Assembly (NCBI RefSeq): GCF_900096975.1
Contig: NZ_FMYQ01000004.1
Span: forward strand, 1 to 64,000
Direction of reading: 5' to 3'
DNA: 64,000 bases
Source of the DNA: Paraburkholderia lycopersici
GTDB taxonomy: Bacteria; Pseudomonadota; Gammaproteobacteria; Burkholderiales; Burkholderiaceae
A program made the translations under genes and the position numbers. Below, in pieces: positions 17,365 to 26,728 of the stretch; position 1 is the stretch's first letter, and the number at the start of each line of letters is the position of its first letter. The notes under the pieces were generated by a model. It was given only the letters and a program-made list of their open reading frames with translations, ran no database searches and was not told the DNA's origin.

Positions 17365-18705
17365 TCATTCGATTCCTTCGCGAACCGCAGACGGCTGCGA
17401 AACGCCATCGTCCGTCACGCCAGGCGCCGATCGCTGCGGTGTGCCGCCGAGGCCAGGCGCCGTGCCGTCGAGTCCGCGATCCGGACGCATCACGAACGTC
17501 AGCAGCATGCCGGCGGCCATGACGGCCATCGACACCATGAAGGGCAGATTCCAGTTGCCGGTCATGTCGATCAGCCAGCCGCCGACCACCGGACTCACGA
17601 TCGCGGCTCCCGCGGAACCAGTGTTCATCAGCCCGCTCGCGGTGCCCGCATGTCTCGGCGCAATGTCCATCGGCACCGCCCACATCGGGCCGATCGTCAT
17701 CTCGTTGAAGAAGAAGCCCGCGCTCAGGCACAGTGCGGCGAGCGTCACCGTCACGTTCTGCATGAGCAGGATCGGCATGAGCGACAACAGCGTGAGCAAC
17801 ATGCACACGCCGACCATGACGTTGCGCGCGAGCCGCAGATTACCGCTGCGCCGCAGAATGCGGTCGGTCAACAGACCCCCGAGCCAGTCGCCGAGCACGC
17901 CGGCGAAGAACACGCCCGATGCGAACAGCGCCGACTTGCTGAGCTGCATGTGATAGTTGTGCAGAAAGTATTGCGGAATCCAGCTGAGGAACAGCCACAA
18001 CACCCACCCGTAGCAGAAGTACACGGCAGTCACCGGCGACATCCGCGCAATCAGCCGCCGCCACGGCACCGGGGTGCGCTCTTTGGCGCCGCTGTAGATT
18101 TCGAGGGTGGCACATTCGCTGCCGGTGATCTTCGGATGGTCCCGTGGATCGTCCCGGAAATACAGGACCCAGACAATCGCCCACAGGAAGCTCGCGATGC
18201 CGGTTGCAATGAACGCACCGCGCCAGCCGAACGTGAGCATCAGCCACACGATGAGCGGCGGCGCAACCGCGTTGCCGACTCTCGATGCCGCGTGCGTGAT
18301 GCCCTGCGCGAGGCCGCGACGGTTCGCGGGCGTCCAGTTCGACATCGCGCGCGTTGCGGTCGGGAACGTTGCGCCTTCGCCAAGCCCGAGCAGCAGCCGC
18401 GCGACGATCAGCGACACGAAGCCGCCCGCAAGACCGGTAAGCACCGTTGCACCGGCCCAGATCACCGCGCAGGCCGTCAGCGTGCGACGCGGACCGAAGC
18501 GGTCGCCGACCCAGCCGCCGATGATCTGGAAGACGAGATACGGATACGCGAATGCGGAGAACACGAAACCCACCTGCGTATGCGACAGTTTCAGCTCGGC
18601 GCCAAACGCGCCGGCCGCCGTGCTGACGTTGACGCGATCAACGTAGGTGATCAGATACATCACGCACAGCAACAGCAACACGCGCGTGGTGGCTCGACTG
18701 AACAT
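17365..18705 (-). CDS. MFS transporter of the anion:cation symporter family
   Basis: A 446-aa protein with 12 membrane segments. LLLLCVMYLITYVDRVNVS and IIGGWVGDRFGPRRTLT are the typical helix 1 and helix 2-3 loop of the ACS family (GudP, GarP and phthalate transporters), which import organic acid anions with protons. Three consecutive ATG codons occur; the last, at 18705, has CTGGAG at the best spacing. It is separated by about 550 bases from the aminotransferase/hydratase pair transcribed the same way, and probably imports the acid that they metabolise (inference). The substrate is unknown. Confidence 0.85.
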   Translation of the reverse strand: MFSRATTRVLLLLCVMYLITYVDRVNVSTAAGAFGAELKLSHTQVGFVFSAFAYPYLVFQIIGGWVGDRFGPRRTLTACAVIWAGATVLTGLAGGFVSLIVARLLLGLGEGATFPTATRAMSNWTPANRRGLAQGITHAASRVGNAVAPPLIVWLMLTFGWRGAFIATGIASFLWAIVWVLYFRDDPRDHPKITGSECATLEIYSGAKERTPVPWRRLIARMSPVTAVYFCYGWVLWLFLSWIPQYFLHNYHMQLSKSALFASGVFFAGVLGDWLGGLLTDRILRRSGNLRLARNVMVGVCMLLTLLSLMPILLMQNVTVTLAALCLSAGFFFNEMTIGPMWAVPMDIAPRHAGTASGLMNTGSAGAAIVSPVVGGWLIDMTGNWNLPFMVSMAVMAAGMLLTFVMRPDRGLDGTAPGLGGTPQRSAPGVTDDGVSQPSAVREGIE

Positions 18706-19251
18706 CATCATCTCCAGGAAGAGGATGCACGGACGCGACGATGTTTCCCGTACGCCCGGCAACGTGTACTTCGAAAGACGGCATGCCGCGGAACACGCGC
18801 TTTGGCTGGTCGGCCGGAATATCGCGACGCGAGAATGCTGAGTAGCCCGAATCGGTTCATGTTGGCACTGCAGTCTTGCGTGAGATTCGTTGCGTGGTCC
18901 GTTCCCATTTTTAACGGCAGTGTTTAGCGCTTCTTTAACGTTTGCGCGACGAAATATGAAGTGAGTATGGTAGGAATCCGAATTAATTGGCGAGCGTCGA
19001 ACGTACGCTTCGGAGTGGCGTTGCTATCGCGTGCGTATTGCCTGCAATAGCAGCGGACCGGCCGTTGCGCGCTGGCTGATGAACCAGCGAAATCCGGAAA
19101 AAGCGAAGGGGGATGAGCGGGCCATCCGGTGCGACGGCGCGATGGAATTGCGCAGCCGTCGCATCAGGTCAGTGCCCGGTCGTTTGCGAGTGCGTCGTTG
19201 AGCGTTCGACTGCGCTGGCTCGTACCTGTGTCGCTTTCTCCGGGGGCACGC
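18706..19251. other. Gene-free stretch upstream of the MFS gene
   Basis: About 546 bases with no convincing gene on either strand. It presumably holds the MFS promoter and the 3' end of the hydratase transcript. I find no clear terminator hairpin and no operator that I would defend. Confidence 0.4.
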
Positions 19252-20052
19252 TCAGACGAGCGTGACCTCGATGGGCGGCAGGCCAGGGATCTCGCCGCGC
19301 GCGACACCCGCGGACGACGCGAAGAACAACCCCGTATAGGAACCCGTGGTCAGCACGGTGCCCGGCTCGATCGCGACGCCGCGCGACACCGCGTGATTGA
19401 CCACCCACGCGAGCAGCCGGCGAGGGTCGCCGGCCGGGTTCGCGGGCGTACCGTCGAACGCGCTCGCGCCGTCGAACGCGAAGCGCATCGCGGGCGCGAC
19501 GAACGGCCAGGCGGCGTCATAGGCCACCCCTTCGCCGACGACGAGCGCGCCATGATTCTGCAAATCGGCCAGTTGCCACAGCTTGTCGACGTCGGGCCAT
19601 GCCCGGAAGCGGCTCGACACCACCTCGATCGCCGCGTGCACGGACGCGATGGCCGCGACCACGGTGGCGTCGTCGTACGGCCCGCTGTGCGGTTCGAAGC
19701 GGCGGCCGAACGTGAACGCGACTTCCAGCTCGAGGCCCACCTTCGCGAACGATGCACGCCGCAGCGTCACCGGTTGGCGGAACACGCCGGCGGACGGCAG
19801 CGGCGCGCCCTGGATCGGACCATCGGGCGACTTCGCGCCCACCTTCCAGCCGCCGATCTTGCCGCCGAGCGCGCGCACCGTTGCCTGCTGCACGTCGTAG
19901 GCCTCGTCCTCGGTCGAGGGGCGCAGTGCCGGCGCGATCGTATCGAGCGCGCTCGCGGTGCCATCCGCGGTGCGCGCGGCGACGAACTGCGCGGCAAGCG
20001 CCTCGGCCTTTTCCGCCATCGGCGTGCCGTAGTCTGCGGATGCGGCGCTCAT
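19252..20052 (-). CDS. 2-keto-4-pentenoate hydratase / FAH-family enzyme
   Basis: A 266-aa soluble enzyme with the pattern of 2-oxopent-4-enoate hydratases: an N-terminal helical segment, GGKIGGWKVGAKS in the first third, then VGLELEVAFTFGRR, whose acidic residues bind the divalent metal, and GTVLTTGSYTGLFF near the end. These enzymes add water to or decarboxylate 2-oxo acids. Its ATG at 20052 overlaps the stop of the upstream aminotransferase gene (ATGA), so the two are translationally coupled. The substrate is uncertain; it probably acts on the 2-oxo acid produced by the aminotransferase or related chemistry. Confidence 0.8.
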   Translation of the reverse strand: MSAASADYGTPMAEKAEALAAQFVAARTADGTASALDTIAPALRPSTEDEAYDVQQATVRALGGKIGGWKVGAKSPDGPIQGAPLPSAGVFRQPVTLRRASFAKVGLELEVAFTFGRRFEPHSGPYDDATVVAAIASVHAAIEVVSSRFRAWPDVDKLWQLADLQNHGALVVGEGVAYDAAWPFVAPAMRFAFDGASAFDGTPANPAGDPRRLLAWVVNHAVSRGVAIEPGTVLTTGSYTGLFFASSAGVARGEIPGLPPIEVTLV

Positions 20053-21269
20053 GCGGCCACCTTCAGCGCGGGTTTTGCGACGTGGCTCGTCAGGTAGTCC
20101 ATCGCGGCCGTCACGCCGCTGCCGCGCAGCGCGATGCCGGAGAGCTTCAGCCCCATCTCGCAGCCGCCGAGCGCGGCGAGCAGCGTGAGATCGTTGCAGT
20201 CGCCGAGGTGGCCGATGCGGAACATGCGCCCCTTCACCTTGCCGAGGCCGGTGCCGAGCGACAGGTCGAAGTGTTCGTAGATCGTCTTGCGCACGGCGTC
20301 GGCATCGACGCCTTCGGGCATCACCACGCCCGTGAGCACCGGCGAGTAGACCGCCGGATCGACGCACTGGATTTCGAGGCCCCAGGCGTTCACCGCCGCC
20401 CGGCAGGCTCCCGCGAGCCGCTGGTGACGCGCGAACACACGGTCGAGCCCCTCGCCGAGAATCATGTCGAGCGCTTCCGCGAGTCCGTACAGCAGGTTCG
20501 TGTTCGGCGTGTAGGGCCAGTAGCCCAGATGGTTCGCCTCGATGATCTCGGCCCAGCCCCAGAACGCGCGTGGCAGCTTCGCCTGGCGGCTCGCGTCCAG
20601 CGCCTTCTGCGACACCGCGTTGAAGCTGATGCCGGGCGGCAGCATCAGGCCCTTCTGCGAGCCGGATACGGTGACGTCGACGCCCCACTCGTCGTGCCGG
20701 TAGTCAGCCGACGCGAGGCCCGAGATCGTATCGACGAGCAGCAGCGCGGGATGCCCGGCGGCATCGATCGCGCGGCGCACTGCGGCGATGTCGGACGTGA
20801 CGCCGGTGGACGTCTCGTTGTGCACGACGCACACGGCCTTGATCGCGTGCCCGCTGTCGGCGCGCAGACGCGCTTCGATCAGGTCCGGCTGCACACCGCG
20901 GCGCCACCCCTCCGTGCCGGGCAGGCCGAGAAACTCCGGCTTCAGCCCGAGGTTTTCAGCGAGCTTCTTCCACAACGTCGCGAAGTGGCCGGTTTCGTAC
21001 ATCAGCACGGTATCGCCGGGGCTCAGCGTGTTCGTGAGGGCCGCTTCCCACGCGCCGGTGCCCGACGCCGGATAGATCACCACGGGCTGCGCGGTCTTGA
21101 AGATCTTTTTGATGCCATCCAGCACCGTCAGACCGAGCGCGCCGAATTCGGGACCGCGATGGTCGATGGTTGGGTAGCTCATGGCCCGCAAGATGCGGTC
21201 GGGGACCGGGCTCGGCCCCGGAATCTGCAGGAAATGACGGCCCGCCGGATGAAAGTCCAGTTTCAGCAT
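20049..21269 (-). CDS. Serine-glyoxylate-type aminotransferase (class V)
   Basis: A 406-aa PLP enzyme of the alanine/serine-glyoxylate aminotransferase family. Visible features are HFLQIPGPSPVPDRILRAM at the N-terminus, the PASGTGAWEAAL cofactor loop, HNETSTGVTSDI, and the PLP lysine in VTVSGSQKGLMLPPG. Length is normal. ATG 21269 is preferred, with GGGAG upstream. The gene is first of an overlapping pair with the hydratase and is divergent from the GntR regulator; a perfect palindrome (21308-21323) sits in its promoter region. It likely transfers an amino group between a small amino acid and glyoxylate; the exact donor is unknown. Confidence 0.85.
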   Translation of the reverse strand: MLKLDFHPAGRHFLQIPGPSPVPDRILRAMSYPTIDHRGPEFGALGLTVLDGIKKIFKTAQPVVIYPASGTGAWEAALTNTLSPGDTVLMYETGHFATLWKKLAENLGLKPEFLGLPGTEGWRRGVQPDLIEARLRADSGHAIKAVCVVHNETSTGVTSDIAAVRRAIDAAGHPALLLVDTISGLASADYRHDEWGVDVTVSGSQKGLMLPPGISFNAVSQKALDASRQAKLPRAFWGWAEIIEANHLGYWPYTPNTNLLYGLAEALDMILGEGLDRVFARHQRLAGACRAAVNAWGLEIQCVDPAVYSPVLTGVVMPEGVDADAVRKTIYEHFDLSLGTGLGKVKGRMFRIGHLGDCNDLTLLAALGGCEMGLKLSGIALRGSGVTAAMDYLTSHVAKPALKVAA

Positions 21270-21307
21270 GAAGCGCTCCCGATTTTGGCTGAATTGAGCT
21301 GAATGGC

Positions 21308-21323
21308 ATTTTGAATGCAAAAT
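21308..21323. promoter_or_regulatory. Palindromic operator, probably for the GntR regulator
   Basis: ATTTTGAATGCAAAAT is a perfect ATTTTG-N4-CAAAAT inverted repeat, close to the TTGTATACAA-type sites bound by FadR/FCD-class GntR proteins. It lies about 40 bases upstream of the aminotransferase start in the intergenic region shared with the GntR gene. Confidence 0.5.
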
Positions 21324-21449
21324 ACTTTAATGCACGATTGATCAGATGAAAAGCGGAGAATCGTCGGGAGAGATAGGGGTAAACCCTTAAGGGTGTGTGA
21401 CAATTGTGATGCGCTACCATTGCCGCAAACAGAATGATCGAGGTCCCCG

Positions 21450-22196
21450 ATGCAAAATGCCGATGTTCCCGAGGCGCAACTCGCGCCTGCGTTGCCGAAG
21501 GTCGAGCGACAGCATCTGCACGAGACGGTGGTCGATCATCTGCGCAATTTCATCGTCGAAGGGCTGCTCGCGCCGGGCGTGAAGCTGAACGAGCGCAAGC
21601 TGTGCGAGATGCTCGGCATCTCGCGTACTCCGCTGCGCGAGGCGCTGAAGGTGCTCGCGGCGGAAGGGCTGATCGATATCTCGCCGAATCGCGGCGCCAG
21701 CGTCGCGCAACTGGACAAGGCCGAAATCGACGACATGTTCGAGTTGATGAGCGGCCTCGAAGCGTTCGCGGGCGAACTCGCGTGCGAGCGAATCACCGAG
21801 GCCGAGATCGCGGACATCAAGGCGTTGCACGCGGAGATGCTCGCTTGTCGCGAGCAGAACGACCTGTCCGGCTACTACGCGCGCAATCGGACGATCCACG
21901 ACCTTATCAACATGGCCGCACGCAACGCGGCGCTGCGGCAGACCTATGTGACACTGAACCGGCGGCTGCAGGCGCTGCGATTCCGGTCTAACTTCCAGAC
22001 CGCGAAGTGGGACAGCGCGATCCGCGACCATGACGCGATGATCCATGCGCTCGAAGCGCGCGACGGGCGACGGCTATCGGCGATCATGCGCTCGCATCTG
22101 CTGGCAAAGCGCGCTGCGGTGCTCGCTGAGCGCACGCTAATGACCGTTGATGCAGATTCGTTGGCCGATGTGGCCGTGGGGCGCAAAGGAACGTAG
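21450..22196 (+). CDS. GntR-family transcriptional regulator with FCD domain
   Basis: A 248-aa protein. The N-terminal winged helix (about 25-95) contains the GntR signature LNERKLCEMLGISRTPLREALKVL. The C-terminal helical FCD effector domain (about 100-230) has the metal/ligand-binding arrangement with RNRTIHDLINMA and RDHDAMIHALEARD. Such regulators repress nearby catabolic genes and are released by an organic-acid effector. It is divergent from the aminotransferase-hydratase operon, which with the MFS gene is its likely target. Confidence 0.9.
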   Translation: MQNADVPEAQLAPALPKVERQHLHETVVDHLRNFIVEGLLAPGVKLNERKLCEMLGISRTPLREALKVLAAEGLIDISPNRGASVAQLDKAEIDDMFELMSGLEAFAGELACERITEAEIADIKALHAEMLACREQNDLSGYYARNRTIHDLINMAARNAALRQTYVTLNRRLQALRFRSNFQTAKWDSAIRDHDAMIHALEARDGRRLSAIMRSHLLAKRAAVLAERTLMTVDADSLADVAVGRKGT

Positions 22197-22789
22197 AGGT
22201 TGGCTAACGCTGAATGCATGTGCTGGGCGGGCCAGACGGGCTTCACGTTGGCGGAAAAAACAGCCCTTTCATGGCAGGGCGTCCGTCACAACATCGCGTT
22301 TCGCGAAAAGGTGGTGCTATGGGACCGGAACCTGATCTACTCATTCCAGACCACTTCCATCTTCGAAGACGACCAGCCTTACGAAAAGGGCCAAAAACCA
22401 CCTCCTGCTGCTGACCGAGAGGTCACGATCCTGGAACTCGCCAGCGGTTTGGCAAAGATCGGTCAGGCCAACTTTGCGTGGGCTCGTGGACTGCAGAAGC
22501 ATGTAGACCGTCTTGTCGGTGGATACAGCCCTGCTCACGTCCTCCTCCTGGAAATTCTCACCTGGCCGCAAAGCTTTTAATTTCGCATAGCGAATTAAAT
22601 ATTTCGCCACAGAGGGAAGAATCCGCGGAGTTGCTTGCGTTTGAACTGCGGACACCCAATCGCAGAGGTTCGTGCTGCTAATAAGGCAGAGCAGGCATTT
22701 TTCATATGTGAAAAGAGAGATCGCGACTATATTGCCCGTTTTTGGCGGATTCCTAAAAATCGCATCTTCTTTGTACGGCGACAGCGTTG
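22197..22789. other. Gene-free stretch with one iteron copy
   Basis: About 590 bases of lower GC with several weak open frames but no recognisable protein or ribosome binding site. It contains one origin-type iteron at 22545-22562, listed separately. Confidence 0.4.
22545..22562 (-). repeat. Dispersed iteron
   Basis: On the minus strand it reads GGTGAGAATTTCCAGGAG, matching the GGTGAG-N4-TTC(G/A)GGAG iteron of the origin at 16 of 18 consensus or spacer positions. It is isolated, about 9.4 kb from the main array. Confidence 0.6.
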
Positions 22790-23356
22790 CTAGAACTTCA
22801 CGCGCAACTGAAACCCGATGGTAAACGGCAGATCGTCGGAAGGTATCGGCGGAATGACGATGAAATTCACGCCTACGCGCTTGTACGCGACCATCACGAT
22901 CGGCGCAGCCACGGGCCCGATGGTATGGTCGTGTCCGAGACCCCAGTTGCCGTAGTTGTAGCCGGAGATGATGCCGCCCATCGCCGCCAGACGCACGAAG
23001 CCCCAATGCAGGAACTCGGGCGCCCACACCGCGCCGCCATAATACGAGGGCCGGCGCAGCGAATTGCGAAAGCCGCCTGCCGTGAGCGCCCATTGATCGC
23101 CCGGCCAGCATTCGATACCGAGGCCAGGGTTGAACTGTTCGAAGTCCTTGTCGGGATGGATGTGGTACGAGCCCACCATGGCGTCCACCCAGAGGCCCGA
23201 ACCGCACCAGTTGGCCGCGTGCGCCGTCTGCGCCACGCCTGATAACAGCAGTGGGGAGAGCAGCAGTGCCGCCGCCGCGCCGCGCCTTGTTTTCTTCGCT
23301 TTCGCTTTCGCTTCCGATACCGTTGCCGCGCCACCTGGCATCTGCCAAAACCGCAT
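22790..23356 (-). CDS. Small secreted beta-barrel-like protein
   Basis: A 188-aa protein with a long basic signal region (KAKAKKTRRGAAAALLLSPLLL) ending near AHAANWC. The mature part is rich in Gly, Tyr and Trp with alternating patterns (GSYHIHPDKDFEQFNPGLGI, GGFRNSLRRPSYYGGAVW, GGIISGYNYGNWG) and ends in a hydrophobic FQLRVKF strand with terminal Phe. This is the form of small outer-membrane barrels, and I recall similar uncharacterised proteins in Proteobacteria. GGAGAG upstream supports ATG 23356. The function is unknown. Confidence 0.6.
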   Translation of the reverse strand: MRFWQMPGGAATVSEAKAKAKKTRRGAAAALLLSPLLLSGVAQTAHAANWCGSGLWVDAMVGSYHIHPDKDFEQFNPGLGIECWPGDQWALTAGGFRNSLRRPSYYGGAVWAPEFLHWGFVRLAAMGGIISGYNYGNWGLGHDHTIGPVAAPIVMVAYKRVGVNFIVIPPIPSDDLPFTIGFQLRVKF

Positions 23357-23553
23357 GGGCTCTCCGTCTTTTATTGCACCGGTCCGCTTCGGGACCGTCT
23401 CCTTTCCGGTTGCTGGTTCGAGGTGAATGACGAACTGTACCGCAACCCGATGCGTCCGCAATGGAGGCCAGGCTCGGATCGGGCGACTCGCGCGTCATTG
23501 CTCGCTGCGGTAATCATGCCAGCGTAGTGAGTCGTCCCGATGAAAGCGAGTTG

Positions 23554-24033
23554 TCAAAGGCCGAGATCGGAGAGGCCGGGGTGGTCGTCTGGACGTCGTC
23601 CGAGGGGCCAGCGATAAAGGCGGTCCGACTCGCAAATGGGCAAGTCGTTGATGCATGCGTGACGGTGCGCCATGAGACCGTTCGTGTCGAATTCCCAGTT
23701 CTCGTTGCCGTACGAGCGGAACCAGTTGCCCGAGTCGTCGTGCCACTCGTAGGCAAAGCGCACGGCGATGCGATTGTCCGTGTACGCCCACAGTTCCTTG
23801 ATCAGGCGATAGTCCAGTTCGCGTGCCCATTTGCGCGTGAGAAACGCGACGATCGCCTCGCGACCCGTGACGAATTCCGCGCGATTGCGCCACACGCTTT
23901 GCGGCGTGTAGGCGAGCGACACGCGCTGCGGATCGCGTGTGTTCCAGCCGTCTTCAGCGGCGCGCACTTTCTGCATGGCGCTTTCGCGCGTGAACGGCGG
24001 CAACGGCGGACGCACTTCGGTCGAATCACTCAT
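23554..24033 (-). CDS. SnoaL/NTF2-fold protein (DUF1348-like)
   Basis: A 159-aa cytosolic protein. Segments [39 protein letters not shown] and [20 protein letters not shown] match the DUF1348 branch of the NTF2/SnoaL fold. These are small alpha+beta cones often found with TetR regulators and used as enzymes or binding proteins, mostly uncharacterised. AAGGAG supports ATG 24033. The start overlaps the end of the TetR gene by eight bases, so it is the second gene of a TetR-led unit. Confidence 0.75.
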   Translation of the reverse strand: MSDSTEVRPPLPPFTRESAMQKVRAAEDGWNTRDPQRVSLAYTPQSVWRNRAEFVTGREAIVAFLTRKWARELDYRLIKELWAYTDNRIAVRFAYEWHDDSGNWFRSYGNENWEFDTNGLMAHRHACINDLPICESDRLYRWPLGRRPDDHPGLSDLGL

Positions 24034-24736
24034 GGTCTTGCTCCTTGCGTTGGGCGGCGCGCCGCAAGGGCGCGCGCAATGCGGATTCACTTCGGGACTG
24101 GCTTCGGGAACCGGAATCACTTCGCGGCGCGAGTGCGTCGAGCAACGCCCGGCCGGCGGCGCGTGCGTCGAGCGCCGCATCGGCGTCACCGCTCACGAGC
24201 GCCACGCCGATCGCGCCGTCGATCAGGATCAGCCATTGGCGCGCGAGCCGTGCGGCTACGCGGCGATCCGCACCGGATGCCGCGGCCCAGGCGTCGCTCT
24301 GCTCGCGCACGAAATCAAGCAGGCGCGCCTTGTGATCGCGCGCGACCACGCGCACGGGATCGTCGGACGATGCGGTCTCGCCGGCGGCATTGAGAAAGGC
24401 GCAGCCGTGAAAGCCTTCCGAGGCGAACCATTCGCGCAACACGTCGAACATGCCGACAAGCCGTGCCTGCGGGGTACGCCCGCACGCAAGCGTGCCGGCG
24501 ACGAACCAGCGCATCCAGCGCTCGTCGCGCCGCGATAGCGCGGCCGCGACGAGCGCGTCTTTCGATTCGAAATACGTATAGAAACTCTTGCGTGCCGCGC
24601 CTGCCGCGCGAACGATCGCATCGACGCCCGTTGCATGGATCCCGCCTGCGTAGATCAGCGCCTCTGCGGCGTCGAGCAGGCGTTCGCGCGTGTCGGCCTG
24701 AGGTGCTTCGGGGTTCGGAATGGCGGGCGCGCTCAT
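24026..24736 (-). CDS. TetR-family transcriptional regulator
   Basis: A 236-aa protein. The N-terminal helix-turn-helix (about residues 15-60) reads [20 protein letters not shown] then [22 protein letters not shown], a canonical TetR DNA-binding domain. The C-terminal ligand domain has [12 protein letters not shown], common in the TetR_C_16/33-type group. It is the first gene of a unit with the NTF2-fold protein. Two operator-like palindromes lie just upstream at 24774-24820, consistent with autoregulation. Confidence 0.88.
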   Translation of the reverse strand: MSAPAIPNPEAPQADTRERLLDAAEALIYAGGIHATGVDAIVRAAGAARKSFYTYFESKDALVAAALSRRDERWMRWFVAGTLACGRTPQARLVGMFDVLREWFASEGFHGCAFLNAAGETASSDDPVRVVARDHKARLLDFVREQSDAWAAASGADRRVAARLARQWLILIDGAIGVALVSGDADAALDARAAGRALLDALAPRSDSGSRSQSRSESALRAPLRRAAQRKEQDHE

Positions 24737-24773
24737 GGCTTGTCTCGATCCAACGGTATTGGGACGGGCGTCG

Positions 24774-24820
24774 GGAGAATGATCGTTCTCCAAGCCGCCA
24801 GAGTAGAACGTTCATTCTCC
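24774..24820. promoter_or_regulatory. Paired palindromes, likely TetR operators
   Basis: GGAGAATGATCGTTCTCC (24774-24791) is an inverted repeat with arms GGAGAA/TTCTCC. A related site AGAACGTTCATTCTCC (24805-24820) follows 13 bases later. Both share GAAC/GTTC and TTCTCC elements and lie 38-84 bases upstream of the TetR start. Confidence 0.6.
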
Positions 24821-24997
24821 CAAGTCAAGGTAGATTGCCATTCCCGCGTTTCTTGTCGTGCAATGAGCAAGTGCGCGAGCGACGTGGCGATCCGGCCCCG
24901 GCGCGCTATTCTTTGTCTCGGCGATGGAAGAAACGCGGGCTTGATACGTACTGGAACGTATCAAGCTCCGTTAAAGGAAGAAATCAAGGAGGAGAAA

Positions 24998-25666
24998 ATG
25001 AAAAATCAGCCATTCACTCGCCTCGTTCGAGCCTCTCGCCGCGCCTTCTGCATCGCGCTGGGTGCGGCGTGCCTTGCCGCATGCACGCCGCTGCGCGTCG
25101 TCACGCACAGCGTGAGCCGCACGGAAGCCGACGTACCACCGGGCCACTACGTGCTCGACGCGCATCACTGGAGCATCGTGTTCGACGTCGATCACTTCCA
25201 TTACACGCGCTTCGTCATGCGCTTCGACCGCGCACAGGCACAGCTCGACTGGCCCGCGCCCGACGTCGAAGCGGCTTCGGTCTCGGCGACCATCGACGCA
25301 ACGAGCCTCGACACCAACGTGAGCGCACTCGACGCCATGGTGAAAGGCACGCAGATGCTCGACGTCGAGCGCTATGCGCAGATCCGCTTCGCGAGCACGC
25401 ATTTCGAGCGCACCGGCGAGGGGCGCGGCATGCTCACGGGCAATCTCACGATACGCGGCGTGACGCAGCCGGTCACGCTCGACGTCACCTTGAACGGCTA
25501 CGCGCCGAATCCGCTCACGAAGCAGCCCACGCTCGGCTTCACCGCATCGGGGCATTTCAGCCGCGCCGCGTTCGGACTCACGACCTGGTATCCCGCGGTG
25601 GGCGATGAGATCGACGTGCGCATCGAGGCCGAATTCGAGCAGCCCGCGCCTGGCGCAGCGCCGTGA
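24998..25666 (+). CDS. YceI-family lipoprotein
   Basis: A 222-aa protein with a lipoprotein signal peptide (lipobox LAAC, Cys about residue 28) followed by the YceI lipocalin-like domain. Visible hallmarks are YVLDAHHWSIVFDVDHFHYT, SVSATIDATSLDTN, LDVERYAQIRFAST and LTIRGVTQPVTLDV. YceI proteins are periplasmic barrels that bind isoprenoid-like lipids such as polyprenyl or quinone molecules. A strong AAGGAGGAG supports ATG 24998. It is divergent from the TetR unit, so it may share that control (inference). Confidence 0.88.
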   Translation: MKNQPFTRLVRASRRAFCIALGAACLAACTPLRVVTHSVSRTEADVPPGHYVLDAHHWSIVFDVDHFHYTRFVMRFDRAQAQLDWPAPDVEAASVSATIDATSLDTNVSALDAMVKGTQMLDVERYAQIRFASTHFERTGEGRGMLTGNLTIRGVTQPVTLDVTLNGYAPNPLTKQPTLGFTASGHFSRAAFGLTTWYPAVGDEIDVRIEAEFEQPAPGAAP

Positions 25667-25679
25667 AAACGCAGCGCGC

Positions 25680-26711
25680 TCAGGCAGCCGACCAGTCGAG
25701 AATCACCTTGCCGCTCTCGCCCGAAAGCATCGCGGCGAAGCCTTTCTCGTAGTCGTCCACGTCGAACCGGTGCGTGATGATAGGTGAAAGATCGAGCCCG
25801 CTTTGCAGCATCGCGACCATCTTGTACCAGGTCTCGAACATTTCGCGGCCGTAAATGCCCTTGATTTCCAGCCCCTTGAAGATCACCTGGTTCCAGTCGA
25901 TCGCGGTTTGCGCGGGCGGGATGCCGAGCAGCGCGACCTTGCCGCCGTGGTTCATCGACTCGAGCAGCGCCGTGAACGCGCTCGGCACGCCCGACATCTC
26001 GAGGCCCACATCGAAGCCTTCGGTCATGTGAAGATCGGCCATCACGTCGTGCAGCGATTCGCGCGAAACGTTCACTGCGCGGGTCGCACCCATCTTGCGC
26101 GCGAGTTCGAGGCGGTAGTCGTTGACGTCGGTGATCACGACGTTGCGCGCGCCCACATGCTTCGCAATCGCCACGGCCATGATGCCGATCGGCCCCGCGC
26201 CCGTGATGAGCACGTCCTCGCCGACAAGATTGAACGACAGCGCCGTGTGCGTGGCATTGCCGAACGGGTCGAAGATCGCGGCGAGATCGTCGGAAATCTC
26301 GGGCGGAATCCTGAACGCATTGAAGGCTGGAATCACGAGATATTCGGCAAACGCGCCTTCGCGGTTCACGCCTACGCCCGTCGTGTTGCGGCACAAATGG
26401 CGCCGCCCCGCGCGGCAGTTGCGGCAAAAGCCGCAGGTGATATGCCCTTCGCCCGACACGCGGTCGCCAATCTGAAAGCCGCGCACTTCCTGCCCCATCT
26501 CGACGATCTCGCCCACGTATTCGTGGCCCACGTGCATCGGCACCGGAATGGTCTTCTGCGCCCAGTCATCCCATTTCCAGATGTGGATGTCCGTGCCGCA
26601 GATCGCCGTCTTGCGGATCTTGATCATCACGTCGTTGTGGCCGACTTCGGGCTTCTTCACACGCGTGAGCGTGAGGCCGGGTGCACGCTCGAGTTTGGCG
26701 AGTGCTTTCAT
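25680..26711 (-). CDS. tdh: L-threonine 3-dehydrogenase
   Basis: A 343-aa NAD-dependent zinc medium-chain dehydrogenase that oxidises threonine to 2-amino-3-ketobutyrate. Catalytic zinc ligands are visible in ICGTDIHIW and [10 protein letters not shown]. The structural zinc site is [15 protein letters not shown]. The nucleotide-binding loop is [18 protein letters not shown]. Length and sequence match Tdh closely. It follows kbl on the same strand, with 17 bases between, forming the threonine-to-glycine pathway. Confidence 0.96.
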   Translation of the reverse strand: MKALAKLERAPGLTLTRVKKPEVGHNDVMIKIRKTAICGTDIHIWKWDDWAQKTIPVPMHVGHEYVGEIVEMGQEVRGFQIGDRVSGEGHITCGFCRNCRAGRRHLCRNTTGVGVNREGAFAEYLVIPAFNAFRIPPEISDDLAAIFDPFGNATHTALSFNLVGEDVLITGAGPIGIMAVAIAKHVGARNVVITDVNDYRLELARKMGATRAVNVSRESLHDVMADLHMTEGFDVGLEMSGVPSAFTALLESMNHGGKVALLGIPPAQTAIDWNQVIFKGLEIKGIYGREMFETWYKMVAMLQSGLDLSPIITHRFDVDDYEKGFAAMLSGESGKVILDWSAA

Positions 26712-26728
26712 TTGATTCGCAATCCTTG

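Noticed and set aside
22200..22580. A 126-codon plus-strand open frame and longer minus-strand frames in the same stretch
   Set aside because: No family, no ribosome binding site and an iteron inside; I treat the stretch as noncoding.
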